Positions 1-8,309 of a DNA stretch of 64,000 nt are shown here, piece after piece. This DNA comes from Providencia huaxiensis (GTDB lineage: Bacteria; Pseudomonadota; Gammaproteobacteria; Enterobacterales; Enterobacteriaceae): assembly GCF_002843235.3 (NCBI RefSeq), contig NZ_CP031123.2:62001-126000 (forward strand), given 5' to 3'. The position numbers were made by a program, and so were the translations under genes. Every line of letters begins with the position of its first letter. The stretch's first letter is position 1. The notes beneath the pieces are model-generated. The model was given only the letters and a program-made list of their open reading frames with translations. It did not search any database and was not told where the DNA came from.

Positions 1-449
1 ATGGCCGTGACTACGTATTTAGCCACCTTGGTGGTGATGAGATGGCATTGCAATATTCTGATTACGACAAAATTGCTTTAGGGCATGCCCAGTATATTGA
101 TTTTGCAGTAAAATATGCCAATAAAGTGGCATTTATTGATACCGACTTTGTCACGACCCAAGCCTTCTGTTTGCGCTATGAAGGTAAAGAACACCCATTT
201 GTTCAGGCACTGATTGATGAGTACCGATTCGATTTGGTGATAGTTTTGGAAAACAACACCCCTTGGGTGGCTGATGGGTTACGCAGTTTAGGAAGTGATA
301 AAGACAGGAAAGCTTTCCAAAACTTACTTATTGAAATGCTTAAGAAAAATAATATTGAGTTTGTCCGTGTAGAATCTTCTGATTACGATACGCGCTTCTT
401 AGAGTGTGTCACCCTCGTTCAGCAGCTATTGATGTTGGATGACTTATAA
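1..449 (+). CDS. nadR: NadR, C-terminal part (5' end outside window)
   Basis: NadR is the trifunctional NAD regulator: DNA-binding repressor, NMN adenylyltransferase and nicotinamide riboside kinase. Only the C-terminal kinase domain is here. The reading frame is open from base 3, upstream of the first ATG at 42 (residues GRDYVFSHLGGDEM), so the gene enters the window from the left and the ATG is internal. Segments such as AFIDTDFVTTQAFC and VIVLENNTPWVADGLRSLG match the conserved ribosylnicotinamide kinase domain. It ends at TAA 447-449 and is followed by a good hairpin terminator. Its position next to ettA and slt is the usual enterobacterial order. The assignment is secure; the start is not visible. 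Confidence 0.95.
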   Translation, partial: GRDYVFSHLGGDEMALQYSDYDKIALGHAQYIDFAVKYANKVAFIDTDFVTTQAFCLRYEGKEHPFVQALIDEYRFDLVIVLENNTPWVADGLRSLGSDKDRKAFQNLLIEMLKKNNIEFVRVESSDYDTRFLECVTLVQQLLMLDDL

Positions 450-462
450 AGCCTCACAATAA

Positions 463-489
463 AAAACGGCATCGAATGATGCCGTTTTG
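463..489 (+). terminator. Rho-independent terminator of nadR
   Basis: A 10-bp perfect stem, AAAACGGCAT pairing with ATGCCGTTTT around a 6-nt loop, starts 13 bases after the nadR stop. A-rich and T-rich flanks suggest it could also work for leftward transcription from ettA. Confidence 0.8.
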
Positions 490-506
490 ATTCTATCTAT
501 ATGATA

Positions 507-634
507 TCGATCCCTTAAATAATTTGAATTATAGGTAGGCGGCAAGAGAGTGAGTCCCTAGGAGCATACACCAGTATGTGACTAGGGCTCACGAAAGCAG
601 CCAACACCGCTATAATTCTAAATTATGACAGGGA
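507..634. repeat. ERIC (IRU) element between nadR and ettA
   Basis: About 127 bp with the ERIC layout: an AT-rich end, GGCGGCAAG, the central imperfect palindrome (GTCCCTAGGAGCATAC paired with GTATGTGACTAGGG), GCAGCCAAC and an end resembling TATGACGGGTATA. It directly abuts the stop codon of ettA, which reads leftward and ends at 635. Identified by recall of the ERIC consensus, not by alignment. Confidence 0.85.
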
Positions 635-2302
635 TTATTTGGTCATACGCTTATACTTCATCCGGTGCGGTTGAAGTGCTTCCGCACCTAACGTCCGTTT
701 TTTGTAATCTTCATATTCAGAGAAGTTACCTTCGAAGAACGTAATATTACCTTCGTCTTGGTAATCAATGATATGAGTTGCAATACGGTCAAGGAACCAA
801 CGGTCATGGGAAATAACCATAGCACAGCCCGGGAACTCTAACAGGGCGTTTTCCAACGCACGTAAAGTTTCAACGTCGAGGTCGTTGGTTGGTTCATCGA
901 GTAACAGGACGTTACCGCCCACTTGCAGTAGTTTGGCTAAGTGTAAACGGCCGCGTTCACCACCAGATAACTCACCAACACGTTTACCTTGGTCTACGCC
1001 TTTAAAGTTAAAGCGACCGACGTAAGCGCGGCTTGGAATTTCAAAGTTACCAATACGCATGATGTCTTGGCCGTTGGAAATTTCTTCCCAGACAGTTTTG
1101 CTGTCGTCCATCGCATCACGGAACTGGTCAACAGAGGCAATTTTCACGGTATCGCCTAATGTGATGGAGCCAGAGTCCGGTTGCTCTTGGCCTGAAATCA
1201 TACGGAACAGGGTGGATTTACCCGCACCGTTAGGGCCGATGATCCCGACAATCGCCCCTTTAGGGATTGAGAAATTCAGGTTATCAATCAGAACGCGGTC
1301 ACCATAAGATTTACTTAGGTTTTCAACCTCGATAACTTTATCCCCTAAACGCGGTCCAGGTGGAATAAAGAGTTCGCTGGTTTCATTACGTTTTTGATAT
1401 TCCACGCTATTAAGCTCTTCAAAACGAGCAAGACGCGCTTTACCTTTAGCCTGACGGCCTTTTGGATTTTGGCGGATCCACTCAAGCTCTTTCTCGATAG
1501 ATTTACGACGAGCGGCTTCTGTAGAGGCTTCTTGCGCCAGACGTTCATCTTTTTGCTCAAGCCAAGAAGAGTAGTTGCCTTCCCAAGGAATACCTTCACC
1601 ACGGTCAAGTTCGAGGATCCAACCCGCGACGTTATCTAAGAAGTAACGGTCATGCGTGATAGCCACAACAGTCCCTTCGTAGTCGTGTAAGAAACGCTCT
1701 AACCAAGCAACAGACTCGGCATCCAAGTGGTTGGTTGGCTCATCGAGCAGTAACATGTCTGGTTTTTCTAATAGCAGACGGCAAATTGCCACACGGCGGC
1801 GTTCACCCCCTGAAAGGTTCTCGATTTTGGCATCCCAAGCTGGCAGGCGTAGGGCATCTGCTGCACGCTCCAGTTGGTTATCAAGGTTATGGCCATCTTG
1901 CGCGGAAATAATCGCTTCTAACTCGCCTTGCTCTTTTGCGAGTTTATCAAAGTCTGCACCTTCTTCCGCGTAAGCCGCATAAACTTCGTCTAAGCGCGTT
2001 AATGCATTTTTCACTTCGCTAACCGCTTCTTCAACAGCTTCGCGTACGGTGTGCTCAAGGTTTAGCTTCGGTTCTTGCGGAAGATAGCCGATTTTCAGAC
2101 CTGGTTGTGGACGTGCTTCACCTTCGATATCGGTATCAATACCCGCCATAATACGCAGTAACGTTGATTTACCGGCACCATTAAGACCTAAAACACCGAT
2201 CTTAGCCCCCGGAAAGAAGCTCAGAGAGATATTTTTTAAAATATGACGTTTCGGTGGAACAATTTTTCCAACCCGATACATACTGTAGACGTATTGAGCC
2301 AA
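635..2302 (-). CDS. ettA: Energy-dependent translational throttle protein EttA (ABC-F)
   Basis: EttA is a cytoplasmic ABC-F ATPase that binds the ribosomal E site and gates entry into elongation according to the ATP/ADP ratio. The 555 residues equal the E. coli length. Two ABC cassettes are seen: Walker A GLNGAGKST at 39-47, signature LSGGE at 163 and Walker B LLLDEPTNHLD with catalytic Glu188; then Walker A GPNGAGKST at 356-364, a second LSGGE and LLLDEPTNDLD. The charged linker around 245-300 (EASTEAARRKSIEKELEWIR) is the P-site tRNA interaction motif typical of EttA. There are no membrane segments. It is transcribed alone, away from higBA and slt, with its stop next to an ERIC element. Confidence 0.97.
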   Translation of the reverse strand: MAQYVYSMYRVGKIVPPKRHILKNISLSFFPGAKIGVLGLNGAGKSTLLRIMAGIDTDIEGEARPQPGLKIGYLPQEPKLNLEHTVREAVEEAVSEVKNALTRLDEVYAAYAEEGADFDKLAKEQGELEAIISAQDGHNLDNQLERAADALRLPAWDAKIENLSGGERRRVAICRLLLEKPDMLLLDEPTNHLDAESVAWLERFLHDYEGTVVAITHDRYFLDNVAGWILELDRGEGIPWEGNYSSWLEQKDERLAQEASTEAARRKSIEKELEWIRQNPKGRQAKGKARLARFEELNSVEYQKRNETSELFIPPGPRLGDKVIEVENLSKSYGDRVLIDNLNFSIPKGAIVGIIGPNGAGKSTLFRMISGQEQPDSGSITLGDTVKIASVDQFRDAMDDSKTVWEEISNGQDIMRIGNFEIPSRAYVGRFNFKGVDQGKRVGELSGGERGRLHLAKLLQVGGNVLLLDEPTNDLDVETLRALENALLEFPGCAMVISHDRWFLDRIATHIIDYQDEGNITFFEGNFSEYEDYKKRTLGAEALQPHRMKYKRMTK

Positions 2303-2488
2303 TTTATTTACCTTTTGATTTGTAAAGGGAATTTTAGTTTTTTAGTCTATTTTTGCTTTAACAAGCTTAGGCTGAAAAGCATTTAATAAACAGCTATATA
2401 ATTTTCTAGAACTATACCTGAACATCAGAAGATCATCCATCCCTCTCAGTGATACAAGCTTGATGACTTTCTATTATTAATTCGTGGG

Positions 2489-2514
2489 TGTATAGTGTGT
2501 CTATACGCTATACA
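2489..2514. promoter_or_regulatory. Inverted-repeat operator upstream of higBA
   Basis: GTATAG-TGTGT-CTATAC is a perfect 6-bp inverted repeat (2490-2506), directly followed by a further GCTATAC half-site (2507-2513). It lies 12-37 bases before the toxin start. Type II antitoxins of the HigA/XRE class usually repress their own promoter through such sites, so this is the likely autoregulatory operator. Position and symmetry are seen; function is inferred. Confidence 0.6.
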
Positions 2515-2525
2515 TGTAGTTGGCC

Positions 2526-2807
2526 ATGATAAAAAGTTTTAAACATAAAGGAATTGAACACTTTTTTAAAATGGGCATTACGTCTGGTATTCAATCGAAG
2601 CACATAACAAAGTTACGGGTACAACTGACTGCGCTCAATGTTGCTAAAAAACCACAAGATATGTTTGCACCAAGTTGGAATCTCCATCAATTAAAACGGG
2701 GAGATTTGCAGCATCATTGGGCAATATCAGTGAATGGAAACTGGCGACTCACATTTAAATTTGAGGGTGAAGATGCCATTCTCGTTGATTATCAAGATTA
2801 TCATTAA
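2526..2807 (+). CDS. higB: HigB-like toxin of a type II toxin-antitoxin pair
   Basis: A 93-residue basic protein beginning [15 protein letters not shown], with the pattern of the RelE/ParE superfamily HigB (plasmid Rts1 type) ribosome-dependent mRNA interferases: a central [25 protein letters not shown] strand region (shown here as family pattern) and a terminal DYQDYH motif. The ATG at 2526 is preferred over the in-frame TTG at 2520 because family members begin MIKSF. The toxin gene precedes the antitoxin gene, the order typical of hig loci, with 14 bases between them. The pair sits between ettA and slt, where E. coli has no such genes, so it is probably an acquired module. Confidence 0.9.
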   Translation: MIKSFKHKGIEHFFKMGITSGIQSKHITKLRVQLTALNVAKKPQDMFAPSWNLHQLKRGDLQHHWAISVNGNWRLTFKFEGEDAILVDYQDYH

Positions 2808-2821
2808 GTAAGGTGAACATA

Positions 2822-3127
2822 ATGAGCAAAATGCATAATCCAGTACATCCGGGTATCGTTTTACGTGAATATTTAGAGGGTATTTCAGTCACTGAAGCTG
2901 CAAAAGCATTGGAGGTAACACGTACAACTCTCTCGCGTATTCTCAACGGTAATAGCGGTATTTCGGCAGATATGGCGATACGATTAGAAATGGCACTCGG
3001 AACCAGTGCTGAAATGTGGGTTGAGATGCAAGCCCAGTATGAACTTTGGCAAGCTTCTTTGGAAAAACGCCCCGCCATTAAACCTTTATTTTCGCGGAAG
3101 GAAGGTTTTAAGTCATTCATGGACTGA
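2822..3127 (+). CDS. higA: HigA-like antitoxin, XRE-family repressor
   Basis: A 101-residue antitoxin with an XRE helix-turn-helix ([21 protein letters not shown], roughly residues 21-41) and the [12 protein letters not shown] start typical of the HigA/VapI family. It should neutralise HigB by complex formation and repress the operon through the inverted repeat at about 2490. An in-frame GTG at 2813 is possible, but ATG 2822 is chosen because an AAGG ribosome-binding site lies 8 bases upstream and the protein then starts at the conserved MHNPVHPG region. Intact, with no sign of decay. Confidence 0.9.
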   Translation: MSKMHNPVHPGIVLREYLEGISVTEAAKALEVTRTTLSRILNGNSGISADMAIRLEMALGTSAEMWVEMQAQYELWQASLEKRPAIKPLFSRKEGFKSFMD

Positions 3128-3226
3128 ATGATACGTAAAAGACTGTAAAGTCGAAAAATTCAAGAACTCTCTGCTGTTACTAAATAAAAACTTTCGGTAG
3201 CATTCATAGTATTGATATATGTTTAA

Positions 3227-3293
3227 TATATCCATGATCCTTCAAGTTGCAGCGCTTTTCGCCTACCTGCAACTCGAATTATTTGGGGTATAT
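3227..3293. repeat. Internally deleted ERIC-like element
   Basis: A short palindromic repeat with both ERIC ends (CTTCAAGTTGCAG and CCTGCAACTCGAATTATTT) separated by only about 13 bases, lacking the central CACATAC palindrome. Its size, about 67 bp, fits an ERIC with a deletion of roughly 60 bp. It lies upstream of slt. Confidence 0.6.
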
Positions 3294-3349
3294 TTAGGTT
3301 AAGGCTTTTCCTGTATTTTGACTTTAGTTTAGCGATGGAGCGAGTGAAT

Positions 3350-5263
3350 ATGAAAGGTTGGTTAGCGGCAGTACCTGTGACAATGTTGCTGGTTTCCAGC
3401 ACCGTATGGGCGGATTCCTTACAGGCACAACGGGAGCGTTATCAGGCAATTAAGGTTGCATGGGATGCCAATAAAATGGATGAAGTCGAGCGCTTGCTAC
3501 CGACCTTGCATGATTATCCACTTTACCCTTATCTCGCTTATCGTGAGTTAACTCAAGACTTAGATATTATCTCGCCACGCCAAGTTCAGGAGTTTATTAA
3601 TACCTATCCAACCTTGCCTGTCGCTAAAAACCTGAAAACACGCTTTGTCAACGAATTAGCTCGCCGCCAAGAGTGGAAATCGCTGCTTGAATTTAGCCCT
3701 GAAGCGCCAAAACCTGCCGAAGCACAATGTAATTTTTATTTTGCTAATTGGGCGGTGGGAAATAAGCAAATTGCTTGGCAAGGGGCAGAAAAAGCCTGGT
3801 TAAATGGCCGTTCAATGCCGAGTGCCTGTGATAAATTATTTAACGAATGGGAAAAAGCGGGTTATTTAACCCCTGAGATGACCCTTGAGCGTATTAACTT
3901 AGCCATAAAAGAGGGCAATACCTCGATTGCGAGTTATTTAGCGAAACGCTTACCGCCAAGCTATAAAACGATTGGTGATGCGTTAGTGAAATTACAAAAT
4001 GACCCTGCCTCAGTTGTGACATTCGCCAAAACGATGACGCCAACAGATTTTACTCGTCAAGCCACCATCGCGGCTTTTAGCCGTTATGCACGCCAATCCC
4101 CTGATGCGGCTCGTACAGTACTGAATAGCATCAGTTCTGCCCAAAAAATGAATATGGCAGAAAAGCAGTTACTTAAAGACAGTGTTGCTTGGCAATATAT
4201 GGGAGATGTGACCCCAGAGCAGGCTCAATGGCGTGATGAAACTATTCAAGAAAGTAATTCATCGTCATTGAAAGAGCGTCGTGTTCGTTTAGCGTTAGGA
4301 GCTGGTGATAAAATCGGTGTTGCGTCATGGCTAAAACGCTTGCCAGCAGATGTCAAAAATAAAGAAGAGTGGCAGTATTGGCAGGCTATCACGTTAATTG
4401 ATGCAGGCAAAAAAGCGGAAGGAGAGGCATTACTTCGCCAATTAACGGAGAAGCGCGGCTTCTACCCAATGGTGGCCGCACAGGTGCTAGAAATTGACTA
4501 TCCGGTGTATGTAAAAAGTGCGGTTAAGCCTGATTCAAGTATTGATCAATTGCCTGAAGTGCAACGTGTTCGTGAGTTAATGTACTGGGAAATGGATAAC
4601 CTTGCCCGTTCTGAGTGGGTGAGTTTAGTGGCATCTCTGCCAGCAAACCAGAAAGAGCAATTGGCGCGTTATGCGTTTGATCATAAATGGGCAGATCTCA
4701 GTGTCCAAGCGACCATCACAGCCAAACTTTGGGATCACCTAGAAGAGCGTTTCCCATTAGCGTGGGACAAAGAATTCAATCTATATACCAAGTCGAAAGA
4801 TATTCAAAAGAGTTATGCAATGGCGATCGCTCGCCAAGAAAGTGCGTGGAATCCACAGGCTCGTTCACCGGTTGGAGCGACAGGTTTGATGCAGTTGATG
4901 CCTGCAACAGCAAAACATACCGCACAGAAGCAGGGTATTAATTATGTGAATACGAGCCAACTGACTAACCCGACAACCAATATTGAGCTAGGAACAGCTT
5001 ATTTGGAAGATGTTTATCAGCAATTTGGTAATAACCGTATTTTAGCTAGTGCGGCTTATAATGCAGGCCCATCTCGTGTGACTCGCTGGTTAGGTAACAG
5101 CGGGGGGCGCATTGATGCGGTCGCATTTGTTGAAAGTATTCCGTTCTCAGAAACTCGCGGTTATGTGAAAAATGTGTTGTCGTATGACTTATTCTATAGG
5201 CACTTTATGGGGCAGAAAAATAGTAAGATATTGCTTCCTAATGAGTGGAATATGAAATACTAA
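3350..5263 (+). CDS. slt: Soluble lytic murein transglycosylase Slt70
   Basis: Slt cleaves peptidoglycan glycan strands in the periplasm, releasing 1,6-anhydro-muropeptides. The 637 residues (E. coli 645) comprise a signal peptide (MKGWLAAVPVTMLLVSSTVWA), a long alpha-helical superhelix (about 25-450) and a C-terminal lysozyme-like SLT domain with the catalytic Glu in RQESAWNP and the GATGLMQLMPATA and AYNAGPSRV motifs. ATG 3350 is chosen over ATG 3335 because GGAG lies 9 bases upstream and the protein then begins at a clean signal sequence. slt-trpR adjacency is conserved, but here the two are separated by a 1-kb ERIC array. Confidence 0.96.
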   Translation: MKGWLAAVPVTMLLVSSTVWADSLQAQRERYQAIKVAWDANKMDEVERLLPTLHDYPLYPYLAYRELTQDLDIISPRQVQEFINTYPTLPVAKNLKTRFVNELARRQEWKSLLEFSPEAPKPAEAQCNFYFANWAVGNKQIAWQGAEKAWLNGRSMPSACDKLFNEWEKAGYLTPEMTLERINLAIKEGNTSIASYLAKRLPPSYKTIGDALVKLQNDPASVVTFAKTMTPTDFTRQATIAAFSRYARQSPDAARTVLNSISSAQKMNMAEKQLLKDSVAWQYMGDVTPEQAQWRDETIQESNSSSLKERRVRLALGAGDKIGVASWLKRLPADVKNKEEWQYWQAITLIDAGKKAEGEALLRQLTEKRGFYPMVAAQVLEIDYPVYVKSAVKPDSSIDQLPEVQRVRELMYWEMDNLARSEWVSLVASLPANQKEQLARYAFDHKWADLSVQATITAKLWDHLEERFPLAWDKEFNLYTKSKDIQKSYAMAIARQESAWNPQARSPVGATGLMQLMPATAKHTAQKQGINYVNTSQLTNPTTNIELGTAYLEDVYQQFGNNRILASAAYNAGPSRVTRWLGNSGGRIDAVAFVESIPFSETRGYVKNVLSYDLFYRHFMGQKNSKILLPNEWNMKY

Positions 5264-5265
5264 TA

Positions 5266-6243
5266 AATACTCTTCATATTTCGAATTGTAGGGGTGTTGG
5301 CTACGTTCGCTAACCCTAGTCACATACTTGTGTATGCTCCTAGGGCTTAGCATCACTTGCCGCCTACCTACAATCCGAACTATTTTGAGTATTTATCTTT
5401 ATTATATTTCGATTTATAGGGGCTTCGTATGTAAGCTCTAGTCACATACTTGTGTATGCTCCTAGGGCTTAGCATCACTTGCCGCCTACCTACAATCCGA
5501 ACTATTTTGAGTATTTATCTTTATTATATTTCGATTTATAGGGGCTTCGTATGTAAGCTCTAGTCACATACTTGTGTATGCTCTTAGGGCTTAGCATCAC
5601 TTGCCGTCTACCTACAATCCGAACTATTTTGAGTATTCATCTTTATTATATTTCGATTTATAGGGGCTTCGTATGTAAGCTCTAGTCACATACTTGTGTA
5701 TGCTCTTAGGGCTTAGCATCACTTGCCGCCTACCTACAATCCGAACTATTTTGAGTATTTATCTTTATTATATTTCGATTTATAGGGGCTTCGTATGTAA
5801 GCTCTAGTCACATACTTGTGTATGCTCTTAGGGCTTAGCATCACTTGCCGTCTACCTACAATCCGAACTATTTTGAGTATTCATCTTTATTATATTTCGA
5901 TTTATAGGGGCTTCGTATGTAAGCTCTAGTCACATACTTGTGTATGCTCTTAGGGCTTAGCATCACTTGCCGCCTACCTACAATCCGAACTATTTTGAGT
6001 ATTTATCTTTATTATATTTCGATTTATAGGGGCTTCGTATGTAAGCTCTAGTCACATACTTGTGTATGCTCCTAGGGCTTAGCATCACTTGCCGCCTACC
6101 TACAATCCGAACTATTTTGAGTATTTATCTTTATTATATTTCGATTTATAGGGGCCTCGTATGTAAGCCCTAGTCACATATTTGTGTATGCTCCCCGAGC
6201 TATCCTCGCTGGTCGCCTAGTCACAACTCAAACTATTTAGCAT
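5266..6243. repeat. Tandem array of eight ERIC elements between slt and trpR
   Basis: Eight head-to-tail copies of an ERIC-like unit. The GGGG after the TTGTA/TTATA motif begins at 5291, 5419, 5541, 5663, 5785, 5907, 6029 and 6151. The first step is 128 bp and the other six are exactly 122 bp. Each unit has the central palindrome around CACATACTTGTGTATG. The first and last copies are the most divergent and the inner copies are nearly identical, which points to expansion by unequal recombination or slippage. There are no unique spacers, so this is not a CRISPR array. It starts just after the slt stop. Confidence 0.9.
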
Positions 6244-6310
6244 ATTAACGCAGTAACTAAATGAAAATGGTGTTTGGTTGATGATTTCTAATAAGAGTGT
6301 GTTATTATTT

Positions 6311-6328
6311 GTACTAGTTAAATAGTAT
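6311..6328. promoter_or_regulatory. TrpR operator of trpR
   Basis: GTACTAGTTAAATAGTAT matches the trp operator consensus (GTACTAGTTAACTAGTAC) at 16 of 18 positions and keeps the CTAG core of the left arm. It sits 14 bases before the trpR start, as expected for the autoregulated trpR promoter. A possible -10 (TATTAT) lies just upstream. Confidence 0.85.
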
Positions 6329-6341
6329 GGGTGGATAAACG

Positions 6342-6659
6342 ATGACAGCAAATCAACAACATGACCCGGCACTGACTGCTGATGAAAACGCTGACTGGCT
6401 GCGCTTTGTGAATTTATTACAATTGGCATTTGAACAAGATATTCATCTGCCAGTTCTTCAGTTATTACTCACGCCAGATGAGCGCACAGCGTTAGCGACT
6501 CGCGTTAAAATTGTGCAAGAGTTGATGCGCGGTGAAATGAGCCAAAGAGAACTGAAAAATGAGCTCGGCGTGGGGATAGCAACTATTACTCGGGGTTCGA
6601 ATAGCTTAAAGTCAGCGCCTATTCCTGTGAAGGAGTGGTTGGAGCAACAACTTCTCTAA
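6342..6659 (+). CDS. trpR: Trp operon repressor TrpR
   Basis: TrpR is a dimeric cytoplasmic repressor that binds operators of trp, aroH, mtr and its own gene when loaded with L-tryptophan. The 105 residues (E. coli 108) are all-helical. The tryptophan-pocket residues Thr44, Arg54 and Arg84 are all present at the E. coli numbering, and the helix-turn-helix spans about 68-90 ([20 protein letters not shown]). The start ATG at 6342 follows GTGGATAAACG, a moderate ribosome-binding site. The trp operator 14 bases upstream indicates autoregulation. The stop is followed at once by an ERIC element. Confidence 0.97.
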   Translation: MTANQQHDPALTADENADWLRFVNLLQLAFEQDIHLPVLQLLLTPDERTALATRVKIVQELMRGEMSQRELKNELGVGIATITRGSNSLKSAPIPVKEWLEQQLL

Positions 6660-6660
6660 A

Positions 6661-6785
6661 ATACGCGTCATATTTTGCTCTGTGGCGTTGTTGGCTGCAT
6701 TTGGTTACCCGAATCACATACTTGTGTATGCTCATCGGGATAACCTCACTTGCCGCCTAGCCACAATCCAAACTATTTAGCGTAT
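6661..6785. repeat. ERIC element downstream of trpR
   Basis: About 125 bp, beginning ATACGCGTCATATT one base after the trpR stop and ending ACTATTTAGCGTA. The central palindrome (CCCGAATCACATACTTG with GTATGCTCATCGGG) carries compensatory changes relative to the other copies, so the hairpin is kept although its base sequence differs. Confidence 0.8.
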
Positions 6786-6787
6786 TG

Positions 6788-6939
6788 GTATTTATCGTAT
6801 TTCAAATTGTAGGGGGGTTCAGGCTTCGCTCATTCGCCCTAGTCACATACTTGTGTATGCTCCTAGGGCTTAGCACCACTTGCCAGCTACTTATAATCCG
6901 AACTATTTATCGTATTGGTATTTATCGTATTTCAAATTA
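6788..6939. repeat. ERIC element plus partial end, downstream of trpR
   Basis: A second ERIC copy (about 127 bp) follows the previous one almost directly and is itself followed by a further partial end (TGGTATTTATCGTATTTCAAATT). Central palindrome CCCTAGTCACATACTTG with GTATGCTCCTAGGG. Together with the previous entry it fills the trpR-yjjX interval. Confidence 0.8.
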
Positions 6940-6950
6940 ATAGTCACAAA

Positions 6951-6975
6951 AAAAGTATGGTTTCCCATACTTTAG
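6951..6975 (-). terminator. Terminator of yjjX
   Basis: AAAGTATGG pairs with CCATACTTT around a 4-base loop. On the minus strand the stem is followed by a run of T, so it fits termination of yjjX, whose stop lies 55 bases away. Confidence 0.65.
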
Positions 6976-7029
6976 TGTGAAAAGAGTGGTGTTTAATCGC
7001 ACATGCAATTTTAATTATTTTAAGTATAA

Positions 7030-7566
7030 TTAATCTTCTACTTGGTTTAGCTCTTTATAAATTTCATGCTTAATGGGAACCAAGGCCAATATCAAGGCTT
7101 GTTGGTAAACACTGGTGCGAGTTAATACCCCGTCAGTGAAAAAACCAATGGCACCACCTTGTTGTTTGATATTATCGATGCCTGTTAAAAAGGCCATTTC
7201 ATCGCCGAGTTCACGGCCTTCACGAATACCCGCCAGAATTTTTTCTGGGATCATAATACTGGCAGAGCGGGATTCACCACGTATTTGCTTATGTTCAATT
7301 ACTATCCAAGCAAATGTCATATCGTCTTCGATACCCGCTTCAATACCAACCCAAAAATCCGCTTCAGGGCGAACTTGCCTAGAGGCCATCACGCGTTGTC
7401 TAGCCCCAGTACGGGTTTCATTATTACCGATAGGTTGCTGTGGAACACTGCTATCGACATTAATATCTTCAATTTGATAACTGCCAGCCCCAAAAACAGC
7501 ATCGAAAGCAAGATGGATCGCTTTAATTTTGGCAGGATTAGTCGTTGCAGCTATAACTTGGTACAT
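7030..7566 (-). CDS. yjjX: Inosine/xanthosine triphosphatase YjjX
   Basis: YjjX hydrolyses non-canonical purine nucleoside triphosphates (ITP, XTP), keeping them out of nucleic acids. The 178 residues (E. coli about 170) begin [17 protein letters not shown], the nucleotide-binding start of the ITPase-like fold. Conserved stretches are [21 protein letters not shown] and [13 protein letters not shown]. It is cytoplasmic and has no signal peptide. It is divergent from gpmB with 52 bp between the starts, so the two promoters must overlap or be very close. This order is the same as in E. coli. Confidence 0.93.
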   Translation of the reverse strand: MYQVIAATTNPAKIKAIHLAFDAVFGAGSYQIEDINVDSSVPQQPIGNNETRTGARQRVMASRQVRPEADFWVGIEAGIEDDMTFAWIVIEHKQIRGESRSASIMIPEKILAGIREGRELGDEMAFLTGIDNIKQQGGAIGFFTDGVLTRTSVYQQALILALVPIKHEIYKELNQVED

Positions 7567-7618
7567 TAATTATTTTCCTTTGAACACATACTTCGAAAAG
7601 TAATAACGGAACACATCT

Positions 7619-8266
7619 ATGTTACAGGTTTATCTTGTTCGCCATGGCGAAACTGAATGGAATTTAGCTCGTCGCATCCAGGGACAATCCGATAGCCCTC
7701 TGACCGCCACTGGACGACTGCAAGCAAGGCAGGTGGCTGAGAGGATAAAGTCAGAAGGCATTACCCATATTATCACTAGTGATATGGGACGCACACTGGA
7801 AACTGCACAAATAATTGCAAGTGTGTGCGGGTGTGAAATTACCACAGAACCGCGTCTACGTGAACTAAATATGGGCGTTCTTGAGCAAAGAGCAATAGAG
7901 TCGTTAACGCCAGAGGAAGAACAGTGGCGTAAAAGCTTAATTGATGGCACACGTGGAGGACGAATTCCAGAGGGTGAATCAATGGAGGAGCTGTATACAC
8001 GCATGTTTGCAGCACTAAATAGTTGTTTAGATTTGCCTGAAGGTAGCCGCCCGTTGATTGTTAGCCATGGGATTGCGTTAAGTACGTTAATTAGTCGTAT
8101 TATGGGGGTTCCGGCTTATTCAGAACGTCGCCTTCGTTTACGTAACTGTTCGTTATCTCGTGTTGATTACCAAAACAGTCCATGGTTGGCGAATGGTTGG
8201 ATAGTTGAAACGGCAGGTGAGGTCACACATTTATCGCAACCGGCTCTTGACGAACAGCAAGGCTAA
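7619..8266 (+). CDS. gpmB: Histidine phosphatase family protein GpmB (YtjC)
   Basis: A 215-residue member of the phosphoglycerate mutase/histidine phosphatase branch, the same length as E. coli GpmB. The N-terminal VRHGETEWN holds the phospho-accepting His9, QGQSDSPLT is the substrate loop, and IVSHGIAL supplies the second catalytic His. Despite the gene name, true phosphoglycerate mutase activity of this branch is doubtful, and a phosphatase role is more likely. It is convergent with rob and shares with it a bidirectional terminator. Confidence 0.93.
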   Translation: MLQVYLVRHGETEWNLARRIQGQSDSPLTATGRLQARQVAERIKSEGITHIITSDMGRTLETAQIIASVCGCEITTEPRLRELNMGVLEQRAIESLTPEEEQWRKSLIDGTRGGRIPEGESMEELYTRMFAALNSCLDLPEGSRPLIVSHGIALSTLISRIMGVPAYSERRLRLRNCSLSRVDYQNSPWLANGWIVETAGEVTHLSQPALDEQQG

Positions 8267-8276
8267 CGATTTAGAA

Positions 8277-8306
8277 AAAGGAGTTTCAACAAACTGAAAC
8301 TCCTTT
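8277..8306. terminator. Bidirectional terminator between gpmB and rob
   Basis: A 12-bp perfect stem (AAAGGAGTTTCA with TGAAACTCCTTT) with a 6-base loop, flanked by A-run and T-rich sequence. It lies in the 43-bp gap between two convergent genes and can serve both. Confidence 0.85.
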
Positions 8307-8309
8307 GCT

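Noticed and set aside
1059..1973. Plus-strand ORFs opposite ettA (80-82 codons)
   Set aside because: Shadows of the real gene on the minus strand, with no homology and low-complexity Ser/Arg composition.
5266..6243. CRISPR array
   Set aside because: Units of 122 bp are directly joined with no unique spacers, and no cas genes are in the window. They are ERIC elements.
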